Positions 17,769 to 27,346 of a stretch of 64,000 nt of DNA are shown here, piece after piece; the first letter of the stretch is position 1, and each line of letters opens with the position of its first letter. Under the pieces are notes generated by a model that saw only the letters and a program-made list of their open reading frames with translations, ran no database searches and was not told the DNA's origin. A program made the position numbers and the translations under genes. Source of the DNA: Pseudorhodobacter antarcticus (GTDB lineage Bacteria > Pseudomonadota > Alphaproteobacteria > Rhodobacterales > Rhodobacteraceae); NCBI GenBank assembly GCA_945862465.1, contig CAMAYO010000006.1, positions 1 to 64,000 on the forward strand. The letters are read 5' to 3'.

Positions 17769-19070
17769 ATGGACAAAACTGACGCGCCGCAGCACAGTCA
17801 GACCATGATCGACACCCTTATCCTTGGCGGCGGACTGGCGGGCACGGCTGCAGCTCTGTGGCTGGCCGACCTTGGTCATGGGTCCACCATTGTCGAGGCG
17901 CGTCCGCGCCTTGGAGGCCGCGCCCATGCCTGCCCTTGGGGCGATGCGGGGCTTGAGGTTGACTATGGCGGCGGATGGATTCGCACGGATCATGCCGAGA
18001 TGATTGGCTTGGCCAAACGCTTGGACATCACCCTGATCCCCCGCGCACCCATAATCCAGCACAGCCATTTTCGCGATGGGATGTGGCATGCCGATCCAGC
18101 GGAAGACATGGCCGCACATGACGCTGGCCTGACACAACTTCTGGCCGATGCCAAGATAATGGCCGACGACACGCCCGCATCCCGTGCACTGCACGCCATG
18201 ACGCTGCAAGACTACCTAACCCACCGTGCCTTGCCGCCCTCGGTCGTGCGCGAGGTTTTGGCGTGGTGGTCCATATCCGGCTCTGCTCCGCCCGATCAGG
18301 TGGGGGTGAACGAATACCTGACCCCCAAGCTGGCCAAGGGCCTGTTGATCAAGCTGGAAGAACTGGCCTTTACCGTGCAAGGCGGCGCATCAATCATCCC
18401 CCAAGAAGCAGCCAAAGCAAGCGGGGCTGATGCGGTGCTGGGCGATGCCGCAGAGCGGCTGGAAGATCGCGGAGATTGCGTGCAAGCCACCCTCGCCTCT
18501 GGCCGAAAAATCACTGCCCGCACCGCCCTTGTGGCCCTACCCGTGAACACCCTGTCACAAATCCGCTTCACCCCACCGCTCACCCCAGCCCAATCTCGCC
18601 TTCGCAAACTGGGCCATCAGGGGGCTGCAATCAAACTGATGATCCGCGCCAAAGGCCCAAGCCCAGGCCATCTCGCCACGGGCGAGGCTTTGGGTCTGCG
18701 CTGGATATATGCAGACAGGCATCTGCCCGACGGCAGCACCCTCCTGGTCGCCTTTGGCCTGCACCGCGAAGTTGGAGAGCCAACCTTTGCCATGGTGCAA
18801 ACCACCATGGCCGCCGCCTTTCCCTCCGCCGAAGTGCTAGACTTCGACTGGCACGACTGGATCAACGACCCTTTCGCGCGCGGCACTTGGGTGTCGCCCA
18901 CCCTCGCCACCCTGCCCGATTACGGCCCCCAACACTGGGCCATGCAAGGCCGCATCGCTTTTGCAGGTTCAGATCTTTACAGCGCCGAGCAGGGCTGGTT
19001 TGAAGGGGCCTTGCAGACCGCTCGCACCGCTGTTGCGGCCCTTGATCTTTGCCTGAAACAGAACGGATAA
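17769..19070 (+). CDS. FAD-dependent amine oxidase family protein
   Basis: A 433-residue flavoprotein of the monoamine oxidase type. The dinucleotide-binding fold LILGGGLAGTAAALWLADLGHGSTIVEARPRLGGRAH starts near residue 16 (given here in one motif group: GGGLAG, E of VEARP, LGGRAH). The C-terminal FAD contact GRIAFAGSDLYSAEQGWFEGAL is near residue 395. Start at 17769 or at the ATG 17805 are both possible; neither has a good ribosome-binding site. It lies between the LysR gene and a second FAD oxidoreductase. The substrate is probably a primary or polyamine; the link to lysine/glutarate breakdown is inference from position. Confidence 0.82.
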   Translation: MDKTDAPQHSQTMIDTLILGGGLAGTAAALWLADLGHGSTIVEARPRLGGRAHACPWGDAGLEVDYGGGWIRTDHAEMIGLAKRLDITLIPRAPIIQHSHFRDGMWHADPAEDMAAHDAGLTQLLADAKIMADDTPASRALHAMTLQDYLTHRALPPSVVREVLAWWSISGSAPPDQVGVNEYLTPKLAKGLLIKLEELAFTVQGGASIIPQEAAKASGADAVLGDAAERLEDRGDCVQATLASGRKITARTALVALPVNTLSQIRFTPPLTPAQSRLRKLGHQGAAIKLMIRAKGPSPGHLATGEALGLRWIYADRHLPDGSTLLVAFGLHREVGEPTFAMVQTTMAAAFPSAEVLDFDWHDWINDPFARGTWVSPTLATLPDYGPQHWAMQGRIAFAGSDLYSAEQGWFEGALQTARTAVAALDLCLKQNG

Positions 19071-19071
19071 G

Positions 19072-20451
19072 ATGATGAAAATTGGCGATGTGTCCTTTTG
19101 GTATGCCGACATCGGCCTTCCCGAAACCCGCCGCCCTGCCCTGCAAGGCGATACCACGGTGGATGTGGCGATCATCGGCGCGGGTTATACGGGGCTTTGG
19201 TCGGCTTGGTATCTGAAACAAGCGCGGCCAGATCTGAACATTATCATTCTTGAAAAAGACTTCGCAGGCTACGGCGCATCAGGGCGCAATGGCGGATGGT
19301 GCATGGGCACTTTTGCTTGGGACCATGAACGCTACGCCGCAGCCTCTTCGCGCCAAGCGGTGTTGGATATGGCGGCCCACCTGCGCGGCACGGTGGCCGA
19401 GATTGCCCGGGTCTGTGAAGAACAGGGCATCGACGCCGACTTTTTGCCGACCGAAGAATTGATGATCGCCTCAAACCCCGCGCAGATGGCCCGGTTGAAA
19501 TCGGAACTGGCCCATCGCCACCATTGGGGAGAGGTCGACCGCGTGCGTGAACTTTCCGCCGCCGAAGTGCAACAGCGCATCAGCGTGCCGGGGGTGACGG
19601 GCGCACTGTCGATCACCGGCATGGCGCGCATACAGCCCGCCAAACTGGTGCGCGGCTTGGCCGATGCGGTGGAACGTGCGGGCGTGCGGATCGTCGAGGG
19701 GACCGAGGTTCTGTCTTACGCCGCAGGCCAAGTCATCACCACCAAAGGCACCCTCACAGCCCCCGTGATCTTGCGCGGAACAGAAGGCTTCACCGCCACG
19801 CTAAAAGGCCACAAGCGCGACTGGTTGCCGCTGAACTCTGCCCAAATCGCCACCGCCATTCTGCCGCCCGAGGTTTGGGCCAAAATCGGCTGGGACGGCC
19901 ACGAATTGATCGGCGATCTGAACAATTCCTATTGCTACTGCCAACGCACCCGCGAAGGCCGCATCACCGTGGGCGCGCGCGGCGTGCCCTATAAGTTCGG
20001 CTCAAAGATGGACAAGAACGGTGCGCCTGATGCCGAAACCATCCGCCGCCTGACCGAAGTGCTACATCGGTATTTCCCCGAAGCTGCAGCCTATCCGATT
20101 GAACACGCTTGGTGCGGTGTGATTGGCGTGCCGCGCGATTGGTGCGCCACGGTGGGGTTTGATCAGGCCACGGGTCTAGGATGGGCGGGCGGCTATGTAG
20201 GGGTGGGGGTTTCAACATCCAACCTCGCAGGGCGCACCTTGGCCGATCTGGTCTTGGGCAAAGACACCGAGATCACCCGCTTGCCTTGGGTCAACCGCCG
20301 CGTGCAGGTGTGGGAGCGCGAGCCGTTCCGCTGGCTGGGCGTGCATACGATGTACACGCTGCTGCGTCTGGCGGATCGGCGCGAAGAGCGGTTGGGCATT
20401 GGCCCGTCGCGGTTTGCGAAGTTTGGCAATTGGCTGACGGGGCGGCATTGA
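19072..20451 (+). CDS. FAD-dependent oxidoreductase of the DAO / gamma-glutamylputrescine oxidase type
   Basis: A 459-residue protein. The N-terminal FAD fold is VAIIGAGYTGLWSAWYL near residue 32, followed by EKDFAGYGASGRNGGW, the signature of PuuB/OrdL-like amine-acid oxidases. The C-terminal YVGVGVSTSNLAGRTLADLV is the closing FAD contact. It starts one base after the stop of the preceding amine oxidase gene, with GGATAAG overlapping that stop. PuuB-like enzymes oxidise N-substituted amines such as gamma-glutamylputrescine; the exact substrate cannot be read here. The stop is followed at once by a repeat element. Confidence 0.85.
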   Translation: MMKIGDVSFWYADIGLPETRRPALQGDTTVDVAIIGAGYTGLWSAWYLKQARPDLNIIILEKDFAGYGASGRNGGWCMGTFAWDHERYAAASSRQAVLDMAAHLRGTVAEIARVCEEQGIDADFLPTEELMIASNPAQMARLKSELAHRHHWGEVDRVRELSAAEVQQRISVPGVTGALSITGMARIQPAKLVRGLADAVERAGVRIVEGTEVLSYAAGQVITTKGTLTAPVILRGTEGFTATLKGHKRDWLPLNSAQIATAILPPEVWAKIGWDGHELIGDLNNSYCYCQRTREGRITVGARGVPYKFGSKMDKNGAPDAETIRRLTEVLHRYFPEAAAYPIEHAWCGVIGVPRDWCATVGFDQATGLGWAGGYVGVGVSTSNLAGRTLADLVLGKDTEITRLPWVNRRVQVWEREPFRWLGVHTMYTLLRLADRREERLGIGPSRFAKFGNWLTGRH

Positions 20452-20457
20452 ACGCCC

Positions 20458-20591
20458 GATTTTTCTGCGAAAAATCTCAGGGGCGCTGGTTGGTTACGAT
20501 GGGCAGTTCGTCTATCTTTAAGCGTGTTTGCTAAGCTTCATCATTGACTGATAAGCCAGCGTCCGCACCACGATTTTTCGCAGAAAAATCG
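20458..20591. repeat. Paired inverted repeat element, family 1 (copy 1)
   Basis: Two 19-bp hairpins lie at 20458-20476 (GATTTTTCTGCGAAAAATC) and 20572-20590 (GATTTTTCGCAGAAAAATC). They are exact reverse complements of each other. Next to them inside the element are GGGGCGCTGG and CCAGCGTCC, which also pair, so the 134-bp unit is a long inverted structure. Related pairs occur at 31497-31544, 38152-38198 and 58705-58756, always just after a gene. This looks like a REP/BIME-type element; it may act on transcript ends. Confidence 0.8.
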
Positions 20592-20595
20592 GGAG

Positions 20596-21570
20596 TCATA
20601 GGCCACTCAACAAAATCTCAAGCTTTGGAATCGTCCCCGTCGCCGTCTCGCCCTTCAAGCATTCAGCCGCAGCACGGTGCCCTAGGCCCAGCGCACGCAG
20701 CGGTTCCCAGCCTTGATGAATGCCCCAGATCACCCCCGCACAAAACGCATCGCCTGCGCCCAAGGGGTTAACGATCAGCGTCGCGGGGTCTGGCAAGCGC
20801 GTCACCGTCCCGCCATGGCCCGCCCAAAGGCCCAAAGCAGGGGTGTGGATGATCACAGCGCGGTTGACCCCTGAAGCGAGCAGCGCCTGTGCGGCTTGAC
20901 CGATGCCAATCTGATCGTCGGGGCCAGCAATCTCGATCCCAGTCGCCAAAGCGGCCTCAACCTCGTTCAGGAACAGATAGTCAATCTGGGACAGGCTGGC
21001 CGCGACAACGGCGGCAAAGTCTGGGCCAGCTTTCGAGACAAGATCGACACACGTCACCATCCCCGCAGCCCTTGCCCGCGCCAACACCCGCGCGGCACCT
21101 GTTTGGCCGTCTTGCAAGGCATCCAAGGCGCCGAGCAGGTTCAGGTAGCCCAGATAAAACACCCCCGCCCCCGCCTATGCCGCAGCCTCGACAGGCAGGT
21201 CTCCTTCGCTCAACAGATCATTGCAGCCGGGGTGGTAAAAGAACGTCCTACTGTCGCCCGGAAGGGTCATCACATGGGTATGTGCCGTCATCGCCCGCCC
21301 TGTGCTTTCCAGCCAGCGCAGATCGGCGCGTGATCCGGCCAGCGCCGCGCGGCAGGTCGCCCCATGTTGGTCAGCGCCCACCAAGCCCATAGCAAACAGC
21401 GGCACATCGACGCCAAAGGCATCCAGCGCCAGCAGCACATTGGCAGCCCCGCCACCGATGCCTTCCACCTCGTTCGATATCGTCACCAGTTCGGATTTGT
21501 CTGGCCAGCGGTCGATCACATGGACAATATCCACGATCCAATTGCCCGCACAGACAATCCCGCCCGTCAT
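20596..21570 (-). pseudogene. PfkB-family sugar kinase interrupted by an in-frame amber codon
   Basis: Reading from the ATG at 21568-21570, codons 1-131 encode a PfkB N-terminus (VCAGNWIVDIVHVIDRWP, EVEGIGGGAANVLLALDAFG). Codon 132 is TAG (21175-21177). The same frame continues as AGAGVFYLGYLNLLGALDAL to codon 324 with no other stop, including KAGPDF, LFLNEVEAALATG and the catalytic NPLGAGDAFCAG. No frameshift is needed, so one base change (for example CAG to TAG) broke the gene. A GTG at 21162 could start a C-terminal fragment, which would lack the sugar-binding N-terminus. The ATG overlaps the MocA-type gene by 4 bp. A sequencing error is possible. Confidence 0.85.
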
Positions 21571-22706
21571 GTGTAATCCACCGCCACTGTGCGCCCTTCC
21601 ACCCCCGCTTGCAGCGCTGCGGTCAAAACGGCGTGGTGATCGGCAGCTTCGGCAGGGGTGGCGCAGACAAAGCCCTTGGCATCGCCGCCCGTCATCTCGT
21701 CCAAGAACGCCGCCCACATCTGCAAGATCGCATCTGTGAAGCCGAATTCAAAGATCCCGCCCGTGATGGCGGGGAATAGGGGCGTATAGCCCAAATCCTC
21801 GGTCGACCAAGCCTGCGGCCCGCCTGCCGTGTAGCGCATAAAGCTCCACTGGCGGGGGGTTTTGGTGGAAAAGCTCGCGGAACCGTGCATCCCTAGCACC
21901 TTAAGCGACCACGAATTGGCCTCCCCGGGGGCGATGCGCCATGTCTTTAACGTCATGGGAAAATCGCCCAAAGCGTGGGGCACATGGGCGTGGATCGTGG
22001 CATTGTCCCAAGTGTCACAGGCCACCATCGCCCCATTGCCATCGGGCCTTTGGCTGACGCGCTTGACCAGATCGGCGGAGACACGCGAAGGTTTCCAACC
22101 CAAGCGTAGGGGCACGTGCAACACGTGCATCCCCAGATCGCCAAGACAGCCATACGCGCCGTTCACCTGCGACATCCGCTTCCAGTTCAACGGCTTGTCG
22201 GGGTTGATGTCGGATGAATGCAGAAAATTCGCCTCGACCTCCAAGATCGGGCCAACAGCGCCCGATTTCACAAAATCAATCACCTTCTGCGCGCCGGGAT
22301 AAAACGGCATCTCGGACGAGCAGCGCACAAAGACATCCGGATAGGCCGCGACCGCGTCCATAATCACGCGGTTCTGCGCGCGGTCCATGCCAAAGGGCTT
22401 TTCACCGAACAGGTGCTTTCCGGCGGCGAGAATGGCTGGATATATTTCAGCGTGCAGCACATGGGGCACGGCGCAATAGACGGCGTCAACCTCGGCCAAG
22501 GCCAAGGTTTCACGGTAATCGGTCGCACGATGCAAAGGCCCAAGCGCCGCGGTGAACCAATCCATGAGCGCAGGGTTCGTATCACACACGGCCACAATCT
22601 TGGGCCGCGCCGTCATGCCCGAAAGATGCATCCACCGCGCCGCAGCCGAGGCGAATTCGCGCCCCATCAGGCCACAGCCGATGATGGCAAAGCGGATCTC
22701 TTTCAC
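21567..22706 (-). CDS. Gfo/Idh/MocA-family oxidoreductase
   Basis: A 379-residue NAD(P)-dependent sugar or inositol dehydrogenase. The Rossmann start is IRFAIIGCGLMGREFASAA, and the family EKP motif is in GKHLFGEKPFGMD near residue 98. The C-terminal domain includes GCLGDLGMHVLHVPLRLG. It begins 1 bp after the aldolase gene's stop and overlaps the broken PfkB kinase by 4 bp, so aldolase, dehydrogenase and kinase form one operon. Together they suggest oxidation, phosphorylation and cleavage of a polyol or sugar; the substrate is not readable. Confidence 0.9.
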   Translation of the reverse strand: MKEIRFAIIGCGLMGREFASAAARWMHLSGMTARPKIVAVCDTNPALMDWFTAALGPLHRATDYRETLALAEVDAVYCAVPHVLHAEIYPAILAAGKHLFGEKPFGMDRAQNRVIMDAVAAYPDVFVRCSSEMPFYPGAQKVIDFVKSGAVGPILEVEANFLHSSDINPDKPLNWKRMSQVNGAYGCLGDLGMHVLHVPLRLGWKPSRVSADLVKRVSQRPDGNGAMVACDTWDNATIHAHVPHALGDFPMTLKTWRIAPGEANSWSLKVLGMHGSASFSTKTPRQWSFMRYTAGGPQAWSTEDLGYTPLFPAITGGIFEFGFTDAILQMWAAFLDEMTGGDAKGFVCATPAEAADHHAVLTAALQAGVEGRTVAVDYT

Positions 22707-22707
22707 C

Positions 22708-23535
22708 TTACGCCCCCATCATCGCCATCGCGGCATCGGCTGACACCCCGTCATGCACCACCGCCATCAGCGCCTTGGTGATCGCATCGGGGCGCGCGTG
22801 TTGCACCACATTGCGGCCATAGACGATGCCCTTAGCACCTTGCTTCATCAACTCCACCGTGCGCGCCAGAATTTCAGCGTCAGACACACGGCCACCGCCG
22901 CGCACGAGAACGGGCAGGCCTTGGGCAATTTCGATCACGCGGTGATAGTCTTGCACATGGGTGCAAGGGTCGGCCTTGATGATATCGGCCCCCAATTCCG
23001 CCGCTTGGCGCACCAATGGCAGGATCAGGTCAATGTTGCCATCGACCATATAGCCGCCCTTGGTATTGTCTTGCATGACCAAGGGTTCCACCATCAGGGG
23101 CACGCCGTAAATCTCGCATTCGCGCTTCAAAGCGTTCACGTTGCGAATGCAAGCACGGTATACTTCGGGCTGGTTTGGCAGCAAAAGCAGGTTCACCACC
23201 ACACAGGCCGCATCCAGCGTCAGCGCCTGTTCCACGGGGCGGTCGATCACTTCGGAAAACAGCGTGGCAGGCAAGGGCGTGCCGTAGACATTGGCGATGT
23301 CGGTGCGCAGCACCAAGGCGGGGCGGGTCTTGCCGGGAATGGCTTGCAAAATCTTGGCCGTGCCGGGAGGAAGTTGGATTGCATCAGGCGCGGCTTTGGC
23401 CACGGTGTGGATCGACTTTGTCATATTCTCGATCCCGCCCAGAAAGGACGTTTCGTTGAACATGCCGTGGTCAATCGCCACATCGAAACAATGACCCGAG
23501 GGGGCGAAAAGGCGGTTCATGCGGGCTTGTTTCAT
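22708..23535 (-). CDS. Class I aldolase of the DhnA/LsrF (FBP aldolase/DeoC) type
   Basis: A 275-residue TIM-barrel aldolase. It starts MKQARMNRLFAPSGHCFDVAIDHGMFNE, like fructose-bisphosphate aldolase class I of archaeal type and LsrF. The Schiff-base lysine is in ADIIKADPCTHVQDY near residue 180, and the phosphate-binding region is LVRGGGRVSD followed by GAKGIVYGRNVVQ. I chose the ATG at 23533-23535 (AAGGA upstream); a longer start at 23595 adds a non-conserved tail. It is the first gene of the operon with the MocA-type dehydrogenase and the broken kinase, and follows an Rrf2-type regulator by 77 bp. Confidence 0.88.
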   Translation of the reverse strand: MKQARMNRLFAPSGHCFDVAIDHGMFNETSFLGGIENMTKSIHTVAKAAPDAIQLPPGTAKILQAIPGKTRPALVLRTDIANVYGTPLPATLFSEVIDRPVEQALTLDAACVVVNLLLLPNQPEVYRACIRNVNALKRECEIYGVPLMVEPLVMQDNTKGGYMVDGNIDLILPLVRQAAELGADIIKADPCTHVQDYHRVIEIAQGLPVLVRGGGRVSDAEILARTVELMKQGAKGIVYGRNVVQHARPDAITKALMAVVHDGVSADAAMAMMGA

Positions 23536-23612
23536 CGGGCGATTCCTTGGGAGTGTGAACAGAGCGACACTGACCAGATCACCCTGCCCCGTCAACCGCG
23601 CGCTTGGCCCTG

Positions 23613-24065
23613 TCAGGCGCCCAACACCGCCGCCTGTTTGTCAGCCGAGCCTTGAATATCGGCCAAGGTCAGGCTTTCGATCAGCACAAGGTAAGACCAG
23701 AACACTTCGGCAAACACCTTGCGGATGCGGCAGGTTTCCTCGTCGCTGCAATCTTCGCAGCGCTGATAGGCGCGGCGTGACAGGCAGGGCAAGGGCGCAA
23801 TCGGCCCGTCGATCATCCGCAACAGTTCCGAGATCGACACCGCCGCCGCAGGCTTGATCATCTGATAGCCGCCCGACCGCCCCCGTATTGACGCGATATA
23901 GCCCGCATTGCGGATTTCCAGCAGGATATGTTCTAAAAACCGCTTAGGCGCACCAGAGCGTTTGGCGATCTCTTCGATCGTCAAGGCCTGCGGGTCTGAC
24001 TGCGCCGCTTCGTCGGCCAAAGTCAGCAAGGCCTTGAGCGCGTATTTCATCTTCTGCGTGATCAT
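23613..24065 (-). CDS. Rrf2-family transcriptional regulator
   Basis: A 150-residue Rrf2 protein. The winged helix is visible as MKYALKALLTLADEA, then LTIEEIAKRSGAPKRFLEHILLEIRNAGYIASIRGRSGGYQM (residues 7-70). Cysteines in CLSRRAYQRCEDCSDEETC (about residues 95-115) give a C-x8-C-x2-C-x5-C pattern, so an Fe-S cluster or redox sensing is possible, as in IscR/NsrR relatives. I use the ATG at 24063-24065; the TTG at 24071 is less likely. It lies in line with the aldolase operon downstream and may regulate it. Confidence 0.87.
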   Translation of the reverse strand: MITQKMKYALKALLTLADEAAQSDPQALTIEEIAKRSGAPKRFLEHILLEIRNAGYIASIRGRSGGYQMIKPAAAVSISELLRMIDGPIAPLPCLSRRAYQRCEDCSDEETCRIRKVFAEVFWSYLVLIESLTLADIQGSADKQAAVLGA

Positions 24066-24106
24066 GGCCAAGACCTAGACGGAAGGGGGCAGGGAATCAA
24101 CCTTGG

Positions 24107-25024
24107 TCAGGAACGCAACAGCGCCTCGATCTCGGCCCGCGCGGGCATGGCGGGGGCTGTGCCGGCGCGCGTCACAGAAATACCCGCCGTGGCAGAGCCA
24201 AAGCGCACTGCGTCGACCGGATCTTGCCCCTCGGCCAAGGCCGCAGCAAACCCGCCGTTAAAGGCATCGCCCGCCCCCGTCGTTTCCACCACGGGGCCAG
24301 CATAGAAGGGTGGCACATGCACGGTTCTCGTTGCGTCTTGATACAGCGCACCCTTTTCGCCCAAGGTGATGATCGCAGCCCCTGCCCCTAGGGCACGTAA
24401 GGCCCGCGCGGCAACCTCGGCCTCGGCGATGGACGTAACGGGAAGGCCTGTCAAAGCCTCAGCTTCCGATTCATTCGGGGTGACATAATCACACAGGGCC
24501 AACATCCCATCGGGCAGGCTAGCGGCGGGCGCGGGGTTTAGGATCGTGGTCACCCCCGCCGCCCGCGCCAGTTTCAGCGCATGGACGGCCACGGGGATGG
24601 GTTGTTCCAACTGGGTGACAAACACCTTGGCCGAAGCAATCAGCGCCGCATTGGCGTCGACATCACCTGTGGCGATATCGGCGGCAGCGCCCGGCGCAAT
24701 GATGATGGCATTGTTGCCTGTGGCATCTTCGATGAAGATATAGGCCGCCCCCGTATAGCTTTTGGGGTCTTGCGTGATGGCCGGTGTCACCCCCGCCTTG
24801 GCCCAAGTTGCCAGCGCCATATCGGCAAAGGGGTCTTTGCCCAAGCGGCTGACAAAGTGGGTCTCAGCCCCCGCCATGGCCGCTGCCACGGCTTGGTTTG
24901 ACCCTTTGCCGCCGGGCCCCAAGGCAAAGCTTTTGCCCATGATCGTCTCGCCCAGTTTGGGCTGGCGCGGGGCGCGGTAGGCTGTGTCAGCGACAAAGAC
25001 GCCGAGGATAACGACGCGGCCCAT
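24107..25024 (-). CDS. rbsK: Ribokinase
   Basis: A 305-residue PfkB-family kinase. Ribokinase features are the early GPGGKGSNQAVAAAMAGAETHFVSRLG (about residues 32-60), NPAPAASLPDGMLALCDYVTPNESEAEALTG near residues 165-195, and the catalytic ETTGAGDAFNGGFAAALAEG near residue 245. It phosphorylates ribose or a related pentose or deoxysugar at O5. The ATG at 25022-25024 lies one base after the stop of the FucU-type gene. It is the last gene of the ATPase-SGNH-FucU-kinase operon that starts at the first GntR-type operator. Confidence 0.9.
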   Translation of the reverse strand: MGRVVILGVFVADTAYRAPRQPKLGETIMGKSFALGPGGKGSNQAVAAAMAGAETHFVSRLGKDPFADMALATWAKAGVTPAITQDPKSYTGAAYIFIEDATGNNAIIIAPGAAADIATGDVDANAALIASAKVFVTQLEQPIPVAVHALKLARAAGVTTILNPAPAASLPDGMLALCDYVTPNESEAEALTGLPVTSIAEAEVAARALRALGAGAAIITLGEKGALYQDATRTVHVPPFYAGPVVETTGAGDAFNGGFAAALAEGQDPVDAVRFGSATAGISVTRAGTAPAMPARAEIEALLRS

Positions 25025-25025
25025 C

Positions 25026-25493
25026 TTAGTGAACCGACCCCACCGCATCCGGCGCAATCACGCCCTTGCGGAAGATAAAGCAGCCGTAAAACCGCCGCTC
25101 ACCGGTTTGGATCACGGCATAAGCCTCGCGCGCGCGGTCATAAAAATCGAAGCGCTCGATCGAGATCATCTCGCGCACACGGCCCTCGGCAGCATTGATC
25201 TTGGCTTGCACCTCGGCCTGAACCGGTTCGATCTTGTCAGGCGCGCCCACCACTTCCATGCGGCCGGCGAAGTCATCGACGAATGTGTCCAGCGGCAGCA
25301 CCGACAAGACGGCTTCGACCACCTCGGCACAGGTCAAATTATCCATCCGCAGCAATTCGCCCAAAACGGTCTGGCGCGCGATGGAATCTGAAGGAAAATT
25401 GGTGTCCGCAATCACCAGCGTGTCGCCGTGGCCCATGGCGCGCAGGGCGTAAAGCACTTCGGCGTTCAGGCGGTTGTCGAGGTTCTTAAGCAT
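25026..25493 (-). CDS. RbsD/FucU-family sugar mutarotase (copy 1, FucU-like)
   Basis: A 155-residue protein starting MLKNLDNRLNAEVLYALRAMGHGDTLVIADTNFP. The conserved histidine of MGHGD, the later FDFYDRAREAYAVIQTGERRFYGCFIFRKGVI and the overall length fit FucU more than RbsD. These enzymes interconvert sugar anomers and supply the form used by kinases or dehydrogenases. Two ATGs lie side by side; GGGAGGA abuts the first, so the second (25491-25493) has the better spacing. A second, related copy is at 31557-32012. Both are inside the presumed GntR regulon. Confidence 0.88.
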   Translation of the reverse strand: MLKNLDNRLNAEVLYALRAMGHGDTLVIADTNFPSDSIARQTVLGELLRMDNLTCAEVVEAVLSVLPLDTFVDDFAGRMEVVGAPDKIEPVQAEVQAKINAAEGRVREMISIERFDFYDRAREAYAVIQTGERRFYGCFIFRKGVIAPDAVGSVH

Positions 25494-25550
25494 CATTCCT
25501 CCCAGATGGTTTCCTGCAAGCTGCAGGGGAAATTGTCGGGCCAAGACCCG

Positions 25551-26195
25551 TTAGGCCAGATGGCTGCGCACCGCTGCGGCCATGGCAAGGCCCAGTTGCA
25601 CCTGCGCTTCGGCCTCGTAATGGATGCCGTCCACCGGGCTGACGGCAATCACCCGGCCTGCATCAAAAAAGCCCGCGTTCAGACGGGTGGTCATGGCTTG
25701 GATGGCGGCAGCCAGCCCGTGCGATTTGGCAGCACCGCCCGCAAACATCTCGGCCAAGCAACCCACTTCCAGAATGGGCGGCGGGGCCAAGACCAGCACC
25801 TTGGGCTCGGCCCCATCGGGGCCGGCGCCTGCGGCGCGGATCATGCGGACAAGGCGGTCTAGGAAAAAGGCTATGTCTGTGGCGCTGACGTGAAAGCAGT
25901 ATTTCAAGTCATTCGTGCCCAGCTTAAGGATCACCATATCCAGCGGCTTGTGGCTTTCCAACAGCGCGGGCAGCACGCGCACGCCGCTGCGGTATTCGCC
26001 CGTCATCGGGTCGTCATGCACTGTGGTGCGGCCAGGGTGGCCTTCGGTGATCACCTCAAACTCTGACCCCAGGGCCTTGCTCATAACCGAGGGCCAGCGC
26101 GCCTCGTGGCCAAACCGCCCTGCCCCGTCCAAGCTGGGCATGGGGCGCGTGCCGTGGGTGTTGCTGTCGCCAAAGCATAGAATCGTGCGGGTCAT
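25551..26195 (-). CDS. SGNH/GDSL-family hydrolase
   Basis: A 214-residue esterase-like protein without a signal peptide, so cytoplasmic. Block I is [12 protein letters not shown] (nucleophile Ser near residue 10), block III is [10 protein letters not shown] near residue 93, and block V is DGIHYEAEA near residue 193, giving a complete Ser-Asp-His triad. The family acts as arylesterase or carbohydrate esterase. It overlaps the ATPase gene by 4 bp, so it belongs to the sugar-uptake operon. A role in removing acetyl or other acyl groups from the imported sugar is plausible inference. Confidence 0.88.
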   Translation of the reverse strand: MTRTILCFGDSNTHGTRPMPSLDGAGRFGHEARWPSVMSKALGSEFEVITEGHPGRTTVHDDPMTGEYRSGVRVLPALLESHKPLDMVILKLGTNDLKYCFHVSATDIAFFLDRLVRMIRAAGAGPDGAEPKVLVLAPPPILEVGCLAEMFAGGAAKSHGLAAAIQAMTTRLNAGFFDAGRVIAVSPVDGIHYEAEAQVQLGLAMAAAVRSHLA

Positions 26196-27241
26196 CCGAT
26201 ACGGTCTCCGGCCTCGTCAAACAGGTGCACCATGCCCGCTTGTGGCGCGATGTGCAGCGTCTGTCCTGGTTGGAAAGCCTGACGTTCGCGCACCACAGCA
26301 GTCATTTCCACATCGCCCGCGCGCAGCACCAGATGAATTTCGGCCCCCGTGGGTTCCACCACCACCACCGTCACCGCCTGCCCCTTGTCAGACAGGGTCA
26401 GGTGTTCAGGCCGGATGCCATAGGTCAGCTTTTGGCCTTGGGCCACGGCAACCCCTGCCGGCATAGGCAGATCAACGCCGCCCCCCTTAAAGCGGTCGCC
26501 CGACACTTCGCCCGCGATCAGGTTCATCGACGGCGACCCGATAAAGCCCGCGACAAAGGTGTTGATCGGGCGGTCATAAAGCTCTAGCGGCGCGCCAACT
26601 TGGCTGATGCGGCCCTCGCGCATCACCACGATGCGGTCGGCCATCGTCATCGCTTCGATTTGGTCATGGGTGACATAAACCGTGGTCGTGCCCAAACGCT
26701 GATGCAATTCGCGGATTTCAGAGCGCATCTGCACGCGCAGCTTGGCATCAAGGTTGGACAGCGGTTCGTCAAACAAGAACACCTGCGGGTCGCGCACAAT
26801 CGCGCGGCCCATGGCGACCCGCTGGCGCTGGCCCCCCGACAGGGCGCGGGGATAGCGGTCAAGGTAGGGCTTCAGGCCCAAGATGTCGGCGGCGCGATTG
26901 ACGCGTGTGTCAATCTCGGCCTTGGTCATCCCCGCCATTTTCAACGGAAAGCCCATATTGGCCCCCACCGTTTTATGCGGATAGAGCGCGTAGTTTTGAA
27001 ACACCATGGCAATGTCGCGTTCCGCCGGCGGCAGGTTGTTGACCACGCGGTCGCCGATAGAAACCGTGCCACCTGTGATGCCTTCTAGCCCGGCAATCAT
27101 CCGCAACAGCGTGGATTTGCCGCAGCCCGACGGGCCCACAAGCACAACAAATTGCCCATCCTGAATGTCGACATTCACCCCATGCACGACCTGCATCGCA
27201 CCGTAAGATTTCGTCAGATCGCGGATCCTGACTTCGGCCAT
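26192..27241 (-). CDS. ABC transporter ATP-binding protein, UgpC/MalK type
   Basis: A 349-residue carbohydrate-importer ATPase. Walker A is [18 protein letters not shown] near residue 38, the signature [19 protein letters not shown] near 135, Walker [17 protein letters not shown] just after, and a C-terminal TOBE/OB domain from about 240 ([14 protein letters not shown]). The ATG at 27239-27241 has GGGAGGA upstream. It diverges from the solute-binding protein gene, and a GntR-type palindrome lies between them. The permeases are on the other strand at 29470-31492. Confidence 0.94.
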   Translation of the reverse strand: MAEVRIRDLTKSYGAMQVVHGVNVDIQDGQFVVLVGPSGCGKSTLLRMIAGLEGITGGTVSIGDRVVNNLPPAERDIAMVFQNYALYPHKTVGANMGFPLKMAGMTKAEIDTRVNRAADILGLKPYLDRYPRALSGGQRQRVAMGRAIVRDPQVFLFDEPLSNLDAKLRVQMRSEIRELHQRLGTTTVYVTHDQIEAMTMADRIVVMREGRISQVGAPLELYDRPINTFVAGFIGSPSMNLIAGEVSGDRFKGGGVDLPMPAGVAVAQGQKLTYGIRPEHLTLSDKGQAVTVVVVEPTGAEIHLVLRAGDVEMTAVVRERQAFQPGQTLHIAPQAGMVHLFDEAGDRIG

Positions 27242-27334
27242 AATTCCTCCCGAACGTCCTATGCAACTTGCGCCACAAACCAAGCATGGCAAATTCGTAG
27301 CCTAGGCTTGGCGCGCTGTCCATCATCTAGCACG

Positions 27335-27346
27335 CTAACATGTTAG
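27335..27346. promoter_or_regulatory. GntR-type operator, site 1
   Basis: CTAACATGTTAG is a perfect 12-bp palindrome in the 270-bp divergent region between the ATPase operon (minus) and the solute-binding protein gene (plus). It is identical to the site beside the GntR gene at 39951-39962. The only other close matches I noticed are at 29436 and 36253, both in control regions of the same island. No other feature was recognised in the gap. Confidence 0.75.

Noticed and set aside
21175-21177. TAG in the PfkB kinase as a pyrrolysine codon, because methylamine genes are nearby
   Set aside because: Pyrrolysine occurs in methylamine methyltransferases of other organisms, not in sugar kinases. TAG also ends normal genes here, for example the LysR-type gene, and no pyl genes are present.
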